Shown piece after piece: positions 1 to 6,823 of a stretch of 12,879 bases of DNA; position 1 is the first letter of the stretch, and every line of letters starts with the position of its first letter. The stretch lies in assembly GCA_002408485.1 (NCBI GenBank), contig DHSP01000061.1, forward strand, positions 1 through 12,879. Reading direction: 5' to 3'. Under the pieces are notes generated by a model that saw nothing but the letters and a program-made list of their open reading frames with translations, did no database searches and had not been told where the DNA came from. The translations under genes were made by a program, and so were the position numbers. Source of the DNA: Proteiniphilum sp. UBA5283. GTDB lineage: Bacteria > Bacteroidota > Bacteroidia > Bacteroidales > Dysgonomonadaceae.

Positions 1-717
1 ACCCTTGAAGAACAGCTCTCCTATGATCCGGAAACCAGCTGGACCTATGAGCTGGGTGGACGATATGAGATGTTTGAAAACAGGTTGTCGCTCAATTATG
101 CATTGTTTTATTCCCGTGTCAACAATATTCAGATCATCAAACTGGAAGATCAGGGAACATCCGGTCGCACGGTAAAGAATGCCGGAAAATCGGAAAGCAA
201 AGGATTTGAGTTAAGTCTGAAATATGTTCCTTTGCAGAACCTGTCGTTGTATGCCGACTACGGATTTGCCGATGCGCGTTTTGTAGATTATGAAGCGGCT
301 GAGGATGTGGATTACTCTGGGAATCATGTACCGTTTGCTCCCCGGCATACGGTAAGCCTGGGTACCAGCTATGTGCATAGTTTTGCCAAGGGGGCGCTGA
401 TCGACCGCTTGATCGGAAACATCCAGTATACCGGAGTGGGAAAAATTTATTGGACAGAATCGAATAAGACGACGCCTCAGGCTGGGGATGAAGGGGTAGC
501 GCTGTATCAGCCTTTTTATGGGCTGGTGAACGGTAGCATTTCTGCCGAGAGAGGTGCCTTCTCGCTCGAACTCTGGGCAAAGAACCTCTTCAACACCGAC
601 TACCACTCCTTCCTTTTTGAAGCATCGGACATGACCACCGGAAAGGTGAATCAGTTTGTGCAAAGGGGGTATCCTACCCGTTTTGGGGCTACGCTTCGAT
701 ACACGATTGGCAGGTAA
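1..717 (+). CDS. TonB-dependent outer-membrane receptor, C-terminal part (5' end cut by window edge)
   Basis: The reading frame is open from the first base and ends at TAA 715-717, leaving 238 visible residues. The sequence is a run of alternating amphipathic beta strands with features of the C-terminal half of a TonB-dependent receptor barrel: ETSWTYELGGRY, LSLNYALFYSRVNNIQI, NAGKSESKGFELSL, and FAPRHTVSLGTSY followed by a final strand ending LRYTIGR. Such receptors import siderophores, vitamins or glycans across the outer membrane using TonB energy. The plug domain and any TonB box lie outside the window, so the substrate cannot be told. The short loops and lack of SusC-like sequence suggest a siderophore/vitamin-type or general receptor rather than SusC; this is inference. 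The next gene is convergent, so the receptor ends its transcription unit here. The family call is firm and the substrate is unknown. Confidence 0.88.
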   Translation, partial: TLEEQLSYDPETSWTYELGGRYEMFENRLSLNYALFYSRVNNIQIIKLEDQGTSGRTVKNAGKSESKGFELSLKYVPLQNLSLYADYGFADARFVDYEAAEDVDYSGNHVPFAPRHTVSLGTSYVHSFAKGALIDRLIGNIQYTGVGKIYWTESNKTTPQAGDEGVALYQPFYGLVNGSISAERGAFSLELWAKNLFNTDYHSFLFEASDMTTGKVNQFVQRGYPTRFGATLRYTIGR

Positions 718-738
718 GCATCGGCTTTTCTGCCAATC
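705..738. terminator. Two-step inverted repeat overlapping the receptor stop codon; probable 3' end hairpin
   Basis: GATTGGCAG (705-713) is perfectly complementary to CTGCCAATC (730-738). Inside it, AAGC (716-719) pairs with GCTT (724-727) around an ATCG loop. The left arm lies in the last codons of the receptor gene and the stop codon is inside the hairpin. A short T run (726-729) follows the inner stem on the + strand, so the inner stem could act as a weak terminator. The outer stem could form on either strand between the two convergent genes. Confidence 0.5.
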
Positions 739-745
739 ACGATGA

Positions 746-766
746 ATGGGCTGTGTACTTGCCCAT
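746..766. terminator. Hairpin between convergent genes, likely 3' end of the DUF554 transcript
   Basis: ATGGGC (746-751) pairs with GCCCAT (761-766) across a 9-base loop, just past the stop codon of the - strand DUF554 gene. There is no strong U tract on either side. It may act as a terminator or as an mRNA-end stabiliser; only the inverted repeat itself is directly visible. Confidence 0.35.
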
Positions 767-773
767 CTTCTGA

Positions 774-1451
774 TTAGAGAAAAATCCAGATCAGCAGCAC
801 GACCATCACCAGCGAAGGCAACATATTCATGATGCGGAGCTTCTTTATCCCCAGGATGTTGATGCCGAGGCCTATGAGTAGTATGCCTCCCACGCTGGTG
901 AGTCCGAGAATGATCTCATCGGTGAAGAAGCTTCCGGCGTATCCGGCGAGGAGGGTAAGGGCCGCCTGAAAAATAAACAGGGGGAGTGCGGAGAAAACAA
1001 CGCCCACTCCAAATGCGGAGGAAAGCAGGATGGCAGAGAAAAAATCCATCAGCGATTTGGTGTAAAGGAGGTCGGGTGAGCCGCCGGTGCCTTCCTGGAT
1101 GGTTCCCAAAATGGTCATGGACCCCACGCAAAAAAGCAAAAAGGCCGTAACCAGTCCCTCGGAGAATTTTTCACTACCAATGTGAAAGTGGCTCTTCAGG
1201 CTGTCGCTCATCCGTTCGGCACCTTTCTCTATGTCCCACCATTCGCCCAGCAGAGACCCTACTGCAAGGCTGCTCACCACAATGAGTATGTTCTCCATCT
1301 CAACAGCCATGGTTATTCCTATGGCCAGCGTAAAAAGTCCTATCGCCTGAAAATAAATGGTGGTTATACGCTCCGGCATCCGTTTTTTCAACAGCATCCC
1401 GATCACTCCGCCACCCAGCACGGCGGCTGTATTTACAAGGGTTCCAATCAT
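774..1451 (-). CDS. DUF554 family integral membrane protein (YqgA/YdfK-like)
   Basis: The 225-residue protein starts MIGTLVNTAAVLGGGVIGMLLKK, the typical opening of DUF554 proteins, so the ATG at 1449-1451 was chosen; an in-frame ATG 54 bases upstream would add a non-conserved leader. It is strongly hydrophobic, with about six likely membrane segments, among them FQAIGLFTLAIGITMA, ILIVVSSLAVGSLLG, LVTAFLLFCVGSMTILG, and a final LPSLVMVVLLIWIFL. The loop GSMTILGTIQEGTGG, with its GS/GT-rich membrane-flanking residues, is characteristic of the family. The biochemical role is not established; members are usually described as putative transporters or membrane proteins of unknown function. It is convergent with the receptor gene. 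The 241-base gap to the upstream GH43 gene suggests its own promoter. Family call is firm, function unknown. Confidence 0.88.
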   Translation of the reverse strand: MIGTLVNTAAVLGGGVIGMLLKKRMPERITTIYFQAIGLFTLAIGITMAVEMENILIVVSSLAVGSLLGEWWDIEKGAERMSDSLKSHFHIGSEKFSEGLVTAFLLFCVGSMTILGTIQEGTGGSPDLLYTKSLMDFFSAILLSSAFGVGVVFSALPLFIFQAALTLLAGYAGSFFTDEIILGLTSVGGILLIGLGINILGIKKLRIMNMLPSLVMVVLLIWIFL

Positions 1452-1692
1452 CCTGTATCTCAATTGTTTTAATCTGTAAAGCTGATGGCTGCCTGCCTCT
1501 GGCAAAACGCTACTTTTGTAGGATATGCATTGTTGTCTTGTTCGAAAATTGGAATAAATCTACCCTGCTGACTCAAAATCGAAGCAGCTTTTGGCAATGG
1601 TCTGATAAACCAATGACGAAGTTAGAAAAAAAAATTCAATAATCAGGATTTTGCCCTTTTTCGTCGGTGTACAGTGAATGGAACTTCGTTTG
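1452..1692. other. Spacer between the GH43 gene and the DUF554 gene
   Basis: This 241-base gap should hold the 3' end of the GH43 transcript and the promoter of the DUF554 gene, both on the - strand. A run of nine A on the + strand (1627-1635) reads as nine T on the - strand, about 60 bases past the GH43 stop, but no convincing stem precedes it. No gene and no exact - strand TAnnTTTG element was found. Confidence 0.4.
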
Positions 1693-3144
1693 CTAGTGAT
1701 CCCTGAAATTCCATTTGGAGTTGTCGCTGCTCATGTCAAATTTTGCGAGGGTGGGAGTGCTGTCACCGGAAGAAACGAGCGCCAGCTTTTCGTTTGAATC
1801 GGGAACCGTCTTGGGCATGATCCGATAGGTCCCGTCGGTCAGCTGGTCGATGCGCCACAGCTGCTCCGGAGCTCCGGTAAATGTGGGTACGGTGATCACT
1901 TCTGCCGCGGCCGTTGCTGCCAGAGCCCTGTTGGTTCCGGCGATGGTAATCTTGTAATAGGGGCCACCCAGGTAGCCTCCTGCTTCGGGAACGGCTGTGA
2001 TTGTCCATCGCTGATGCGGGCGGACCATGTAATCTCCTATTCTTACGCCAATGTTGCCGGCAGGCCAGGTCTGTATTACATCATCCAGCTGCTGCGACGC
2101 AATGGGTTTTACCGGCTCGTCGTTGTCGCGGTTGAACCCGCGCATCCTGCCGGGCATCCGTACAAAATCAACCGCCAGTTCCAGTGCGTAGCCTCTTCTT
2201 TCGGATTCTATTTCATAGGTCCCTTCCCGGAGGTTATCTCCTGCAACAGGCCATCCATTCTTCCACAGTAGGGGAAGGATGCCCAGGACGCTGCGGCCGC
2301 TTTGATCCAGATCGGCCTCATAATGACAGGACATCTTTTCCACTCCCTCTTCAAGCACAACGCGCCCGAAGTGTCCGGGGCCAATGAATCTGTCTCTGGC
2401 TGCAAGAACCATCTTGCCACCTCCTTTCAGCATGTCTCTCCCCATGTTGTCGAGGTATGGGCCGGTTACTTTCCTGGAACGGCCCACCACGATGTTATAG
2501 GTGGAGTTGGCGCCATCGCAGCAGGTGCCGTGCGTGCCCAGGAGATAATACCATCCGTCGTGGTACTCCAGATCCGTGGCTTCGCAGTCGATCGCAATAT
2601 CGATTGCTTCATTTCCTTCAACCCGCTTTCCGGTGGCGGGGTCGAGCTCTATCAGACGAATAAATCCGAAATAGGTTCCGTAAGAACACCACAAGCGTCC
2701 ATCGTTTGGATCCAGCAGCAATCCAGGATCGATTGCGTCGTTGTCTTCCACCCCGTCGGATTGGGCGACGAGTACAGGCTCTGAAAATTTGAAATCGGGC
2801 GATGTGGGGTCGAGCGTCTTGTTCCACATGGTCAGTATTCTGCCGTTATGACCACCTCCCAGGCCGCCACCGGTTGCGCCGTAGACAACCAGGTATCGTT
2901 CTCCGATTTTTATGGCATCGGGCGCCGCACCTCCTCCGGGCCTTACGGCGCCGCTGTTCCAGCTCCAGCCATCATCCGAAATTAACCCTCCACCGCCCGT
3001 GCCGAAGGTGTAATATTTGCCTTCACACTCCATGATTGTTGATGGATCGTGTATAAATGGTTTTCCGATCTGTGCCGTCACTGCCCCGGCAATGAAGATG
3101 AATAAGATTGCTATTCCTGCTTTTAATGTATGGTGAAAGTTCAT
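1693..3144 (-). CDS. Secreted glycoside hydrolase family 43 protein (arabinan endo-1,5-alpha-L-arabinosidase-like) with C-terminal ricin-type beta-trefoil
   Basis: The start at 3144 was chosen because it opens a good signal peptide (MNFHHTLKAG then a hydrophobic run ending AVTAQ); the longer frame upstream runs back into the preceding gene. The mature protein has a GH43 five-bladed propeller at about 28-300. HDPS places the likely base at Asp33, DAIDP the pKa modulator at Asp139, and CEATDLEY the likely acid at Glu188. The run HGTCCDGANSTYNIVVGRS (205-223), followed by VTGPYLD, and GPGH (255-258) are hallmarks of the arabinanase branch. The predicted reaction is hydrolysis of alpha-1,5-arabinan in the periplasm or outside the cell. 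From about 305 to 483 lies a beta-trefoil-like region with QxW-type signatures (QRW 378-380, QLW 428-430, SKW 476-478), probably a sugar-binding module. It is the last gene of the four-gene set, 25 bases after the accessory protein gene. Exact linkage specificity is uncertain. Confidence 0.88.
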   Translation of the reverse strand: MNFHHTLKAGIAILFIFIAGAVTAQIGKPFIHDPSTIMECEGKYYTFGTGGGGLISDDGWSWNSGAVRPGGGAAPDAIKIGERYLVVYGATGGGLGGGHNGRILTMWNKTLDPTSPDFKFSEPVLVAQSDGVEDNDAIDPGLLLDPNDGRLWCSYGTYFGFIRLIELDPATGKRVEGNEAIDIAIDCEATDLEYHDGWYYLLGTHGTCCDGANSTYNIVVGRSRKVTGPYLDNMGRDMLKGGGKMVLAARDRFIGPGHFGRVVLEEGVEKMSCHYEADLDQSGRSVLGILPLLWKNGWPVAGDNLREGTYEIESERRGYALELAVDFVRMPGRMRGFNRDNDEPVKPIASQQLDDVIQTWPAGNIGVRIGDYMVRPHQRWTITAVPEAGGYLGGPYYKITIAGTNRALAATAAAEVITVPTFTGAPEQLWRIDQLTDGTYRIMPKTVPDSNEKLALVSSGDSTPTLAKFDMSSDNSKWNFRDH

Positions 3145-3169
3145 ATGATTATGGCATTGAGGGTTATTA

Positions 3170-3904
3170 TTACTCACAACTGATTTGAATGTTTTTGACC
3201 GGCTCTCCCTGCTCGTCGAGAAAGCGGATGCAGAAGTCACTCATTCCGGGGCCATTGATCACGGCACCCCGAAGGATGTTTCTCCCCTTTTTGAGTGTCA
3301 GGCGGTGAGAGAGGCCATCGTCCATCACCATGCGCCTGTCGCCGGAAAGCAGCAATGCCTCCTCTCCGTTCAGCCACCACATGGACGCTGAGTTGGACCC
3401 TGCGGACAGCCTTACGTTTTTTATTTCCACGGGACTGTTGATCACGGTCACGGCCCAAAATAGCACGCCGTATACCGGTTTATGTAATCCATAGGCGAAC
3501 CGGAATAGCTTCACATTGAATAATTTGCTGTCCAGGGCATGCCAGGTAAGATCCCGTCCTCCTACCTTTACTGTCTCTCCGTCTCTGGGAAGAAGCGTGA
3601 ACTGGTTCTGGAAATAGAGGGTGTCAAACGCATTTCGCAGGTAACTGTCGGTGAAAATGGTGTTGCTGCGAACGGCTGTCTCAATTGGCTCGAGCAATAA
3701 CCAGCGTTGAATAAAACCTTCCTCGTCCGGGGCTTTTACGGCTTTGGTTGCAGGGGTAAAGTACCGGTCAATACTGCGAACGGTATCGCGTGCAACGGCT
3801 TCGTCATGTTGACTCCATGCCCTGCCGGTTTGTGCTTGTAGCCCCGCTACAGTGAACATCACTGCGATTGCTGTCAGGAGCATGGTTTTTTGTTTCTTCT
3901 TCAT
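3170..3904 (-). CDS. Secreted accessory protein resembling the non-catalytic module of Bacteroidetes carbohydrate esterases
   Basis: The 244-residue protein opens with a signal peptide (KKKQK, hydrophobic core, GLQAQ near residue 25). No catalytic serine, GxSxG or GH motif was seen. The N-terminal part (60-150) includes FIQRWLLLEPIE, and the C-terminal part (150-244) reads as a galactose-binding-like beta sandwich: VINSPVEIKNVRLSAGSNSA, MWWLNGEEALLLSGDRRM, LTLKKGRNILRGAVINGPG, CIRFLDEQGEPVKNI. From family knowledge, similar stretches are attached to esterase domains in Bacteroidetes acetyl-xylan and related esterases; I cannot confirm the match by search. Here it is a free-standing gene 12 bases downstream of an esterase gene and 25 bases upstream of the GH43 gene, so it probably binds substrate or a partner enzyme. 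No enzymatic function is assigned. Confidence 0.75.
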   Translation of the reverse strand: MKKKQKTMLLTAIAVMFTVAGLQAQTGRAWSQHDEAVARDTVRSIDRYFTPATKAVKAPDEEGFIQRWLLLEPIETAVRSNTIFTDSYLRNAFDTLYFQNQFTLLPRDGETVKVGGRDLTWHALDSKLFNVKLFRFAYGLHKPVYGVLFWAVTVINSPVEIKNVRLSAGSNSASMWWLNGEEALLLSGDRRMVMDDGLSHRLTLKKGRNILRGAVINGPGMSDFCIRFLDEQGEPVKNIQISCE

Positions 3905-3916
3905 GGTAAATATAGT

Positions 3917-4843
3917 TTATTGAACAGCTGAGTCATTGTTTTTATTGGCTTCTTTCAGGAAGAAATCGATCATTTTTTGAAAAGTGTCTTCGTTGAAGGT
4001 GACCGGCCCATGCTGACCACCGGGGACAGAGATAAACTCGGTCAGCAGTTCTCTTTCATCCAGTGCCTTGGCGAAAAGTTCGCTTTGGCAATGGGGTACT
4101 ACATTGTCTGCCTCGCCATGAATCACCAAAAAATGAGGGTCTGTTTTGTCCAGGAAAGTGATCGGGTTAAGCAGCGCGATCAGGTCGAGGTTGTCGGCGG
4201 GGTTGCCTCTGATCAGTGCTGCTTCGGGTGAGTTCCCTTGCTTGGGCCCCTTGCAATTGTCCATGAGTGCCATGTCGATGGGGCCAAACCAGTCCACCAC
4301 GGCATTCACAGCACTGCTGTATGAGGTGTAGTTGCCCACATCTCCTTCGATGTCGACACTCGTATTGTTTACCGTAAACTCTCTCACATTGTTCGATGCA
4401 CCTGCCAGCGATGCAAGATGACCACCCGACGAGAAGCCAGTGATGCCAATGAAGGAAGGGTCAATGTTGTATTGCTCTGCATTTCCTCTAACAAACCGAA
4501 TGGCTGCCTTCACGTCGTTGATCTGGGCTGGATAAACAGCGTCGGAACTTGACCTGTGGTTGATTGCTATCACGGCAAAACCACTTTCGAGCAACTGCTT
4601 TCCAAAGGTGTCGAAGGCGAATTGTTTCATGTTGTTGCCAAACCATGCGCTGCCATAGATTACGATGATTGCCTTATAGGCAGGCCTTTCAAGGTTGGGC
4701 AAATGAATGTCAAGGTTGTGGTATTCATTTTCGTCACCGGCATAATTCAGGTTGAGCCATTGCCTGCCGCTGATCTGTCCAAAACAGATGGCCAAGCTAT
4801 AAGTAGCAAGGACTGCTGTAATTAAGATTCGTTTCATACGCAT
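3917..4843 (-). CDS. Secreted alpha/beta-hydrolase esterase (BD-FAE / Aes-like carbohydrate esterase)
   Basis: A 308-residue secreted hydrolase (306 if the second Met, MKRILITA, is the start; both precede the same signal peptide ending CFGQ). The fold signatures are in order: oxyanion strand AIIVIYGSAWFG (59-69), NHRSSSDAVYPAQINDVKAAIRFVR (95-119), nucleophile GFSSGGH with Ser138, acid HGEADNVVP with Asp246, and GGQHGP with His278. The arrangement YPAQ..D...A..F(V/L)R and GxSSGGHLA is that of the BD-FAE/esterase-lipase family, which cleaves ester substituents such as feruloyl or acetyl groups from plant polysaccharides; specificity is inferred from context. One oddity is Tyr63 where HG(G/S)xW esterases normally have His. 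The accessory gene follows after 12 bases. Together with the GH43 enzyme it fits removal of esters from arabinan-rich polymers. Confidence 0.85.
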   Translation of the reverse strand: MRMKRILITAVLATYSLAICFGQISGRQWLNLNYAGDENEYHNLDIHLPNLERPAYKAIIVIYGSAWFGNNMKQFAFDTFGKQLLESGFAVIAINHRSSSDAVYPAQINDVKAAIRFVRGNAEQYNIDPSFIGITGFSSGGHLASLAGASNNVREFTVNNTSVDIEGDVGNYTSYSSAVNAVVDWFGPIDMALMDNCKGPKQGNSPEAALIRGNPADNLDLIALLNPITFLDKTDPHFLVIHGEADNVVPHCQSELFAKALDERELLTEFISVPGGQHGPVTFNEDTFQKMIDFFLKEANKNNDSAVQ

Positions 4844-4877
4844 TTATTTTTGTTCGGTTTTTATATGGATGGATGGA

Positions 4878-4911
4878 AAATGCAATCGCAATTGTCTGCG
4901 GTGCGGCATTT
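4878..4911 (-). other. Inverted repeat between the two hydrolase genes
   Basis: AAATGC (4878-4883) pairs with GCATTT (4906-4911), enclosing CGCA (4887-4890) with TGCG (4897-4900). Read on the - strand it begins at the stop codon of the EF-hand-like hydrolase gene and is followed by TTTTCC. It could be a weak terminator or an RNA processing site that lowers read-through into the esterase operon. The 66-base gap between these genes is larger than the 12 and 25 bases between the next ones. Confidence 0.35.
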
Positions 4912-6031
4912 AAATTTCTGCTGAGGTATTGAATAGCTTTTGCAATCCTTCAGAGTAGCTCTTTGTTGCAACCCAGTCCTGAAAATTCAAATCGTGGTTG
5001 TGTCTGTCAAACACAAAGGTTTTCAAATTTGATTTTCCGCAAGTGTCAAACCTCTTTTCAAGGTCATAGACTCCCTCTGCCGGAACGTTTGCATCGTCTT
5101 TCCCGTGAAATACATAGATGGGAATGTTCACTCGCAAAAGTCTCGTTTTGTTTGGTTCAAGCGCAAAATGCTCCCTAAACCAATTTGTGGTTACACGAAA
5201 ATAATTTTTCCAGATCCAGCTCTCTTCGTGATCCCTGATTTTTGTTGTTAAAATATGATGAACAGGCTCCCGCATTTTGGCAATGTCGTCGATGTTGATC
5301 ACATTGTCTTTTACAACGTTCACTGAATCAAAAGGCAAATTTTGAAACAAATGCCCCCGATAGGCTGTGACAACGGGATCTTCGAATTCATACTCCTCCC
5401 TGTTTACCGACTTGTCCCCGTTTCTATCAAATATGGAATTAATCAAAACCATCGCTCCATTGCCTGTGTTCTGCCATTTAATAATGTCAAGCATATTTTC
5501 GTGCGCGTACCCGTGTAACAGCAATGCGTCAATTGTTACATTTTGACGTTCAGCAACCATCGAGGCGATGATGGTGCCCTCGCTTATTCCGTAAAGAAAG
5601 ATTTTGCAGTTTTTGAAACGTTTGTCATTTTTCAAAAAAGCAACCATGGCTTCCACATCGGCGGCTTCGGTATGGGGCTCATACCGGGCATATCTCAGGC
5701 TATCGACCGTGTCGAACCAGGGCCCCGTGTCGCCCAAATCAACGCCACGGCGATTGTAGGAGAAAAAGCCGACACCTTTTTCACAAAATCCCTCTGCCAG
5801 CACGTCGTAGTAATTGAAACCCTGCCTTTGGGTTAAATAGGTGTACGGCCCGGTCCCGTGGACCGCAAAAACAATCCTGTCTATCTCGCCCGCCTCGGGA
5901 AGGCAGAGTCGTACTGTTGTTGTTTCCCCGTCCGGCAACTCTACCGTGAAAATCTCAGAGCTGAAAGCATATGCCTGCACTGATGCAACAGATAATATTG
6001 CCGCTAATACCCATTTTTGAAAAGACTTCAT
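4910..6031 (-). CDS. Secreted alpha/beta hydrolase with internal EF-hand-like calcium loop
   Basis: The start at 6031 (MKSFQKWVLAAILSVASVQAYA) gives a clean signal peptide; the longer frame adds 31 basic residues that would mask it. The 373-residue protein has an alpha/beta-hydrolase fold: AVHGTGPYTYL (57-66), YNRRG (92-96), LYGISEGT with nucleophile Ser150, FHGKDDANVP with probable acid Asp313, and NHDLN with probable His346. Between the core halves is a long lid. It contains DRNGDKSVNREE (202-213), a textbook EF-hand loop with D, N, D, S, N and E at positions 1, 3, 5, 7, 9 and 12. A degenerate copy starts 36 residues later (238-249). The substrate is unknown; an ester or peptide bond is likely. 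It leads the - strand hydrolase set but is visibly more AT-rich than the GH43 gene, so it may have a separate history. Confidence 0.82.
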   Translation of the reverse strand: MKSFQKWVLAAILSVASVQAYAFSSEIFTVELPDGETTTVRLCLPEAGEIDRIVFAVHGTGPYTYLTQRQGFNYYDVLAEGFCEKGVGFFSYNRRGVDLGDTGPWFDTVDSLRYARYEPHTEAADVEAMVAFLKNDKRFKNCKIFLYGISEGTIIASMVAERQNVTIDALLLHGYAHENMLDIIKWQNTGNGAMVLINSIFDRNGDKSVNREEYEFEDPVVTAYRGHLFQNLPFDSVNVVKDNVINIDDIAKMREPVHHILTTKIRDHEESWIWKNYFRVTTNWFREHFALEPNKTRLLRVNIPIYVFHGKDDANVPAEGVYDLEKRFDTCGKSNLKTFVFDRHNHDLNFQDWVATKSYSEGLQKLFNTSAEI

Positions 6032-6186
6032 TCTGTGTTTTTTTGTTTTTCGTTTGATCACGCGATGATAAATGTGCGGTAAAAGTAGGGGATATCTCTT
6101 TCGCGGAGGTGCATAAAGTTGCATATATGGTGTAATTTTCTTTATTCAACAGTGATTTGTATCTATTTTCGGCATTTATGCGGTTT

Positions 6187-6253
6187 CTGGCACCCTTTGT
6201 TCTTCTCCCTGTTCGTATTGTTTCCATACTGTTCTCATTATACCTGGTGCCAG
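6187..6253. repeat. 8-bp perfect inverted repeat with 51-base spacing
   Basis: CTGGCACC (6187-6194) is repeated inverted as GGTGCCAG (6246-6253). It lies upstream of both divergent genes. It could be a split regulator-binding site or a long-range RNA stem; chance is also possible for an 8-mer pair in this length. Confidence 0.3.
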
Positions 6254-6311
6254 CAAAGATTGTTCAGTCACCGTTGGTGTACCTCCCGAAGATTTGGCAC
6301 ATTGAAAAAAT

Positions 6312-6340
6312 ATTGTTTTAGCACAAAATTTGTACCTTTG
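6312..6340 (+). promoter_or_regulatory. Bacteroidetes-type promoter for DUF4494-yggS
   Basis: TACCTTTG (6333-6340) is an exact match to the Bacteroidetes -7 element TAnnTTTG. ATTG (6312-6315) is a near match to the -33 TTTG element with a 17-base spacer, slightly shorter than usual. Transcription would start near 6347, giving a leader of about 24 bases before the ATG at 6371. Confidence 0.65.
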
Positions 6341-6370
6341 TGACCCATAGAAAAATTTATAAAACAGAAT

Positions 6371-6823
6371 ATGTACAATTGGTTTGAGTGTAAGATAAGA
6401 TACGATAAGATGCTGGAAACCGGCATGCAAAAAACGGTGACCGAGCCCTATCTGGTGGATGCATTGTCGTTCACCGAGGCAGAAGCGAGAATTATTGAAG
6501 AGATAAAACCGTTTATTTCGGGCGAGTTTTCGGTGTCCGACATCAAGCGGGTGAAATATACGGAGTCTTTTTTCAACGAGACGGGTGATCGCTATTTCAA
6601 GGCAAAACTTTATTTCCTTACGCTTGATGAAAAGAGCGGCTCCGAGAAGAAAACGGCAGTGAACATGCTGGTGCAGGCTACTGAATTGAAGGAGGCGGTG
6701 GAGATCGTGGAGGCGGAAATGAAGAAGACCATGATCGATTATACGTTTGCTGCCGTGAACGAAACAGCGATTATGGATGTATTTCCCTACGCGGGAACAA
6801 AGGCAACAGAAACTGCAGAATGA
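6371..6823 (+). CDS. DUF4494 family protein of unknown function
   Basis: A 150-residue protein with features of DUF4494: MYNWFECKIRYDKM at the start, KTVTEPYLVDALSFTEAEARI (21-41), GEFSVSDIKRVKYTESFFN (51-69), DRYFKAKLYFLTLDEKSGSEKK (73-94), NMLVQA, and NETAIMDVFPY near the C-terminus. No signal peptide, membrane segment or catalytic motif is visible, so it is probably cytoplasmic. The family is typical of Bacteroidetes and has no established function. Its stop codon overlaps the yggS start (ATGA, 6820-6823), so the two are almost certainly translated together; this ties it by context to PLP or amino-acid homeostasis. The start is supported by the -7 element about 30 bases upstream. Confidence 0.9.
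   Translation: MYNWFECKIRYDKMLETGMQKTVTEPYLVDALSFTEAEARIIEEIKPFISGEFSVSDIKRVKYTESFFNETGDRYFKAKLYFLTLDEKSGSEKKTAVNMLVQATELKEAVEIVEAEMKKTMIDYTFAAVNETAIMDVFPYAGTKATETAE

Larger units (their letters stand above)
6032..6370. other. Divergent intergenic region between the hydrolase set and DUF4494
   Basis: This 339-base AT-rich region separates oppositely directed genes, so it must hold promoters for both. The + side has an exact -7 element at 6333-6340. No exact TAnnTTTG was found on the - strand, so the hydrolase promoter is undefined. An 8-bp inverted repeat (6187-6194 and 6246-6253) sits mid-region. No convincing small gene, tRNA or RNA motif was found; the short frames here lack family features. 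Confidence 0.6.

Noticed and set aside
1505..1523. TACTTTTG on the + strand (1511-1518) matching the Bacteroidetes -7 element inside a small palindrome
   Set aside because: No + strand gene follows and no -33 element was seen. It would only make antisense RNA to the GH43 gene, which cannot be supported from sequence alone.
3145..3240. Longer N-terminus for the GH43 protein (start at 3240)
   Set aside because: It would overlap the end of the accessory gene by about 70 bases and place 32 polar residues before the signal peptide.
6119..6430. Short frames of 74 (+) and 84 (-) codons in the divergent spacer
   Set aside because: They have no recognisable domain or signal peptide. The - strand frame overlaps the DUF4494 start, and the + strand frame runs through the promoter.
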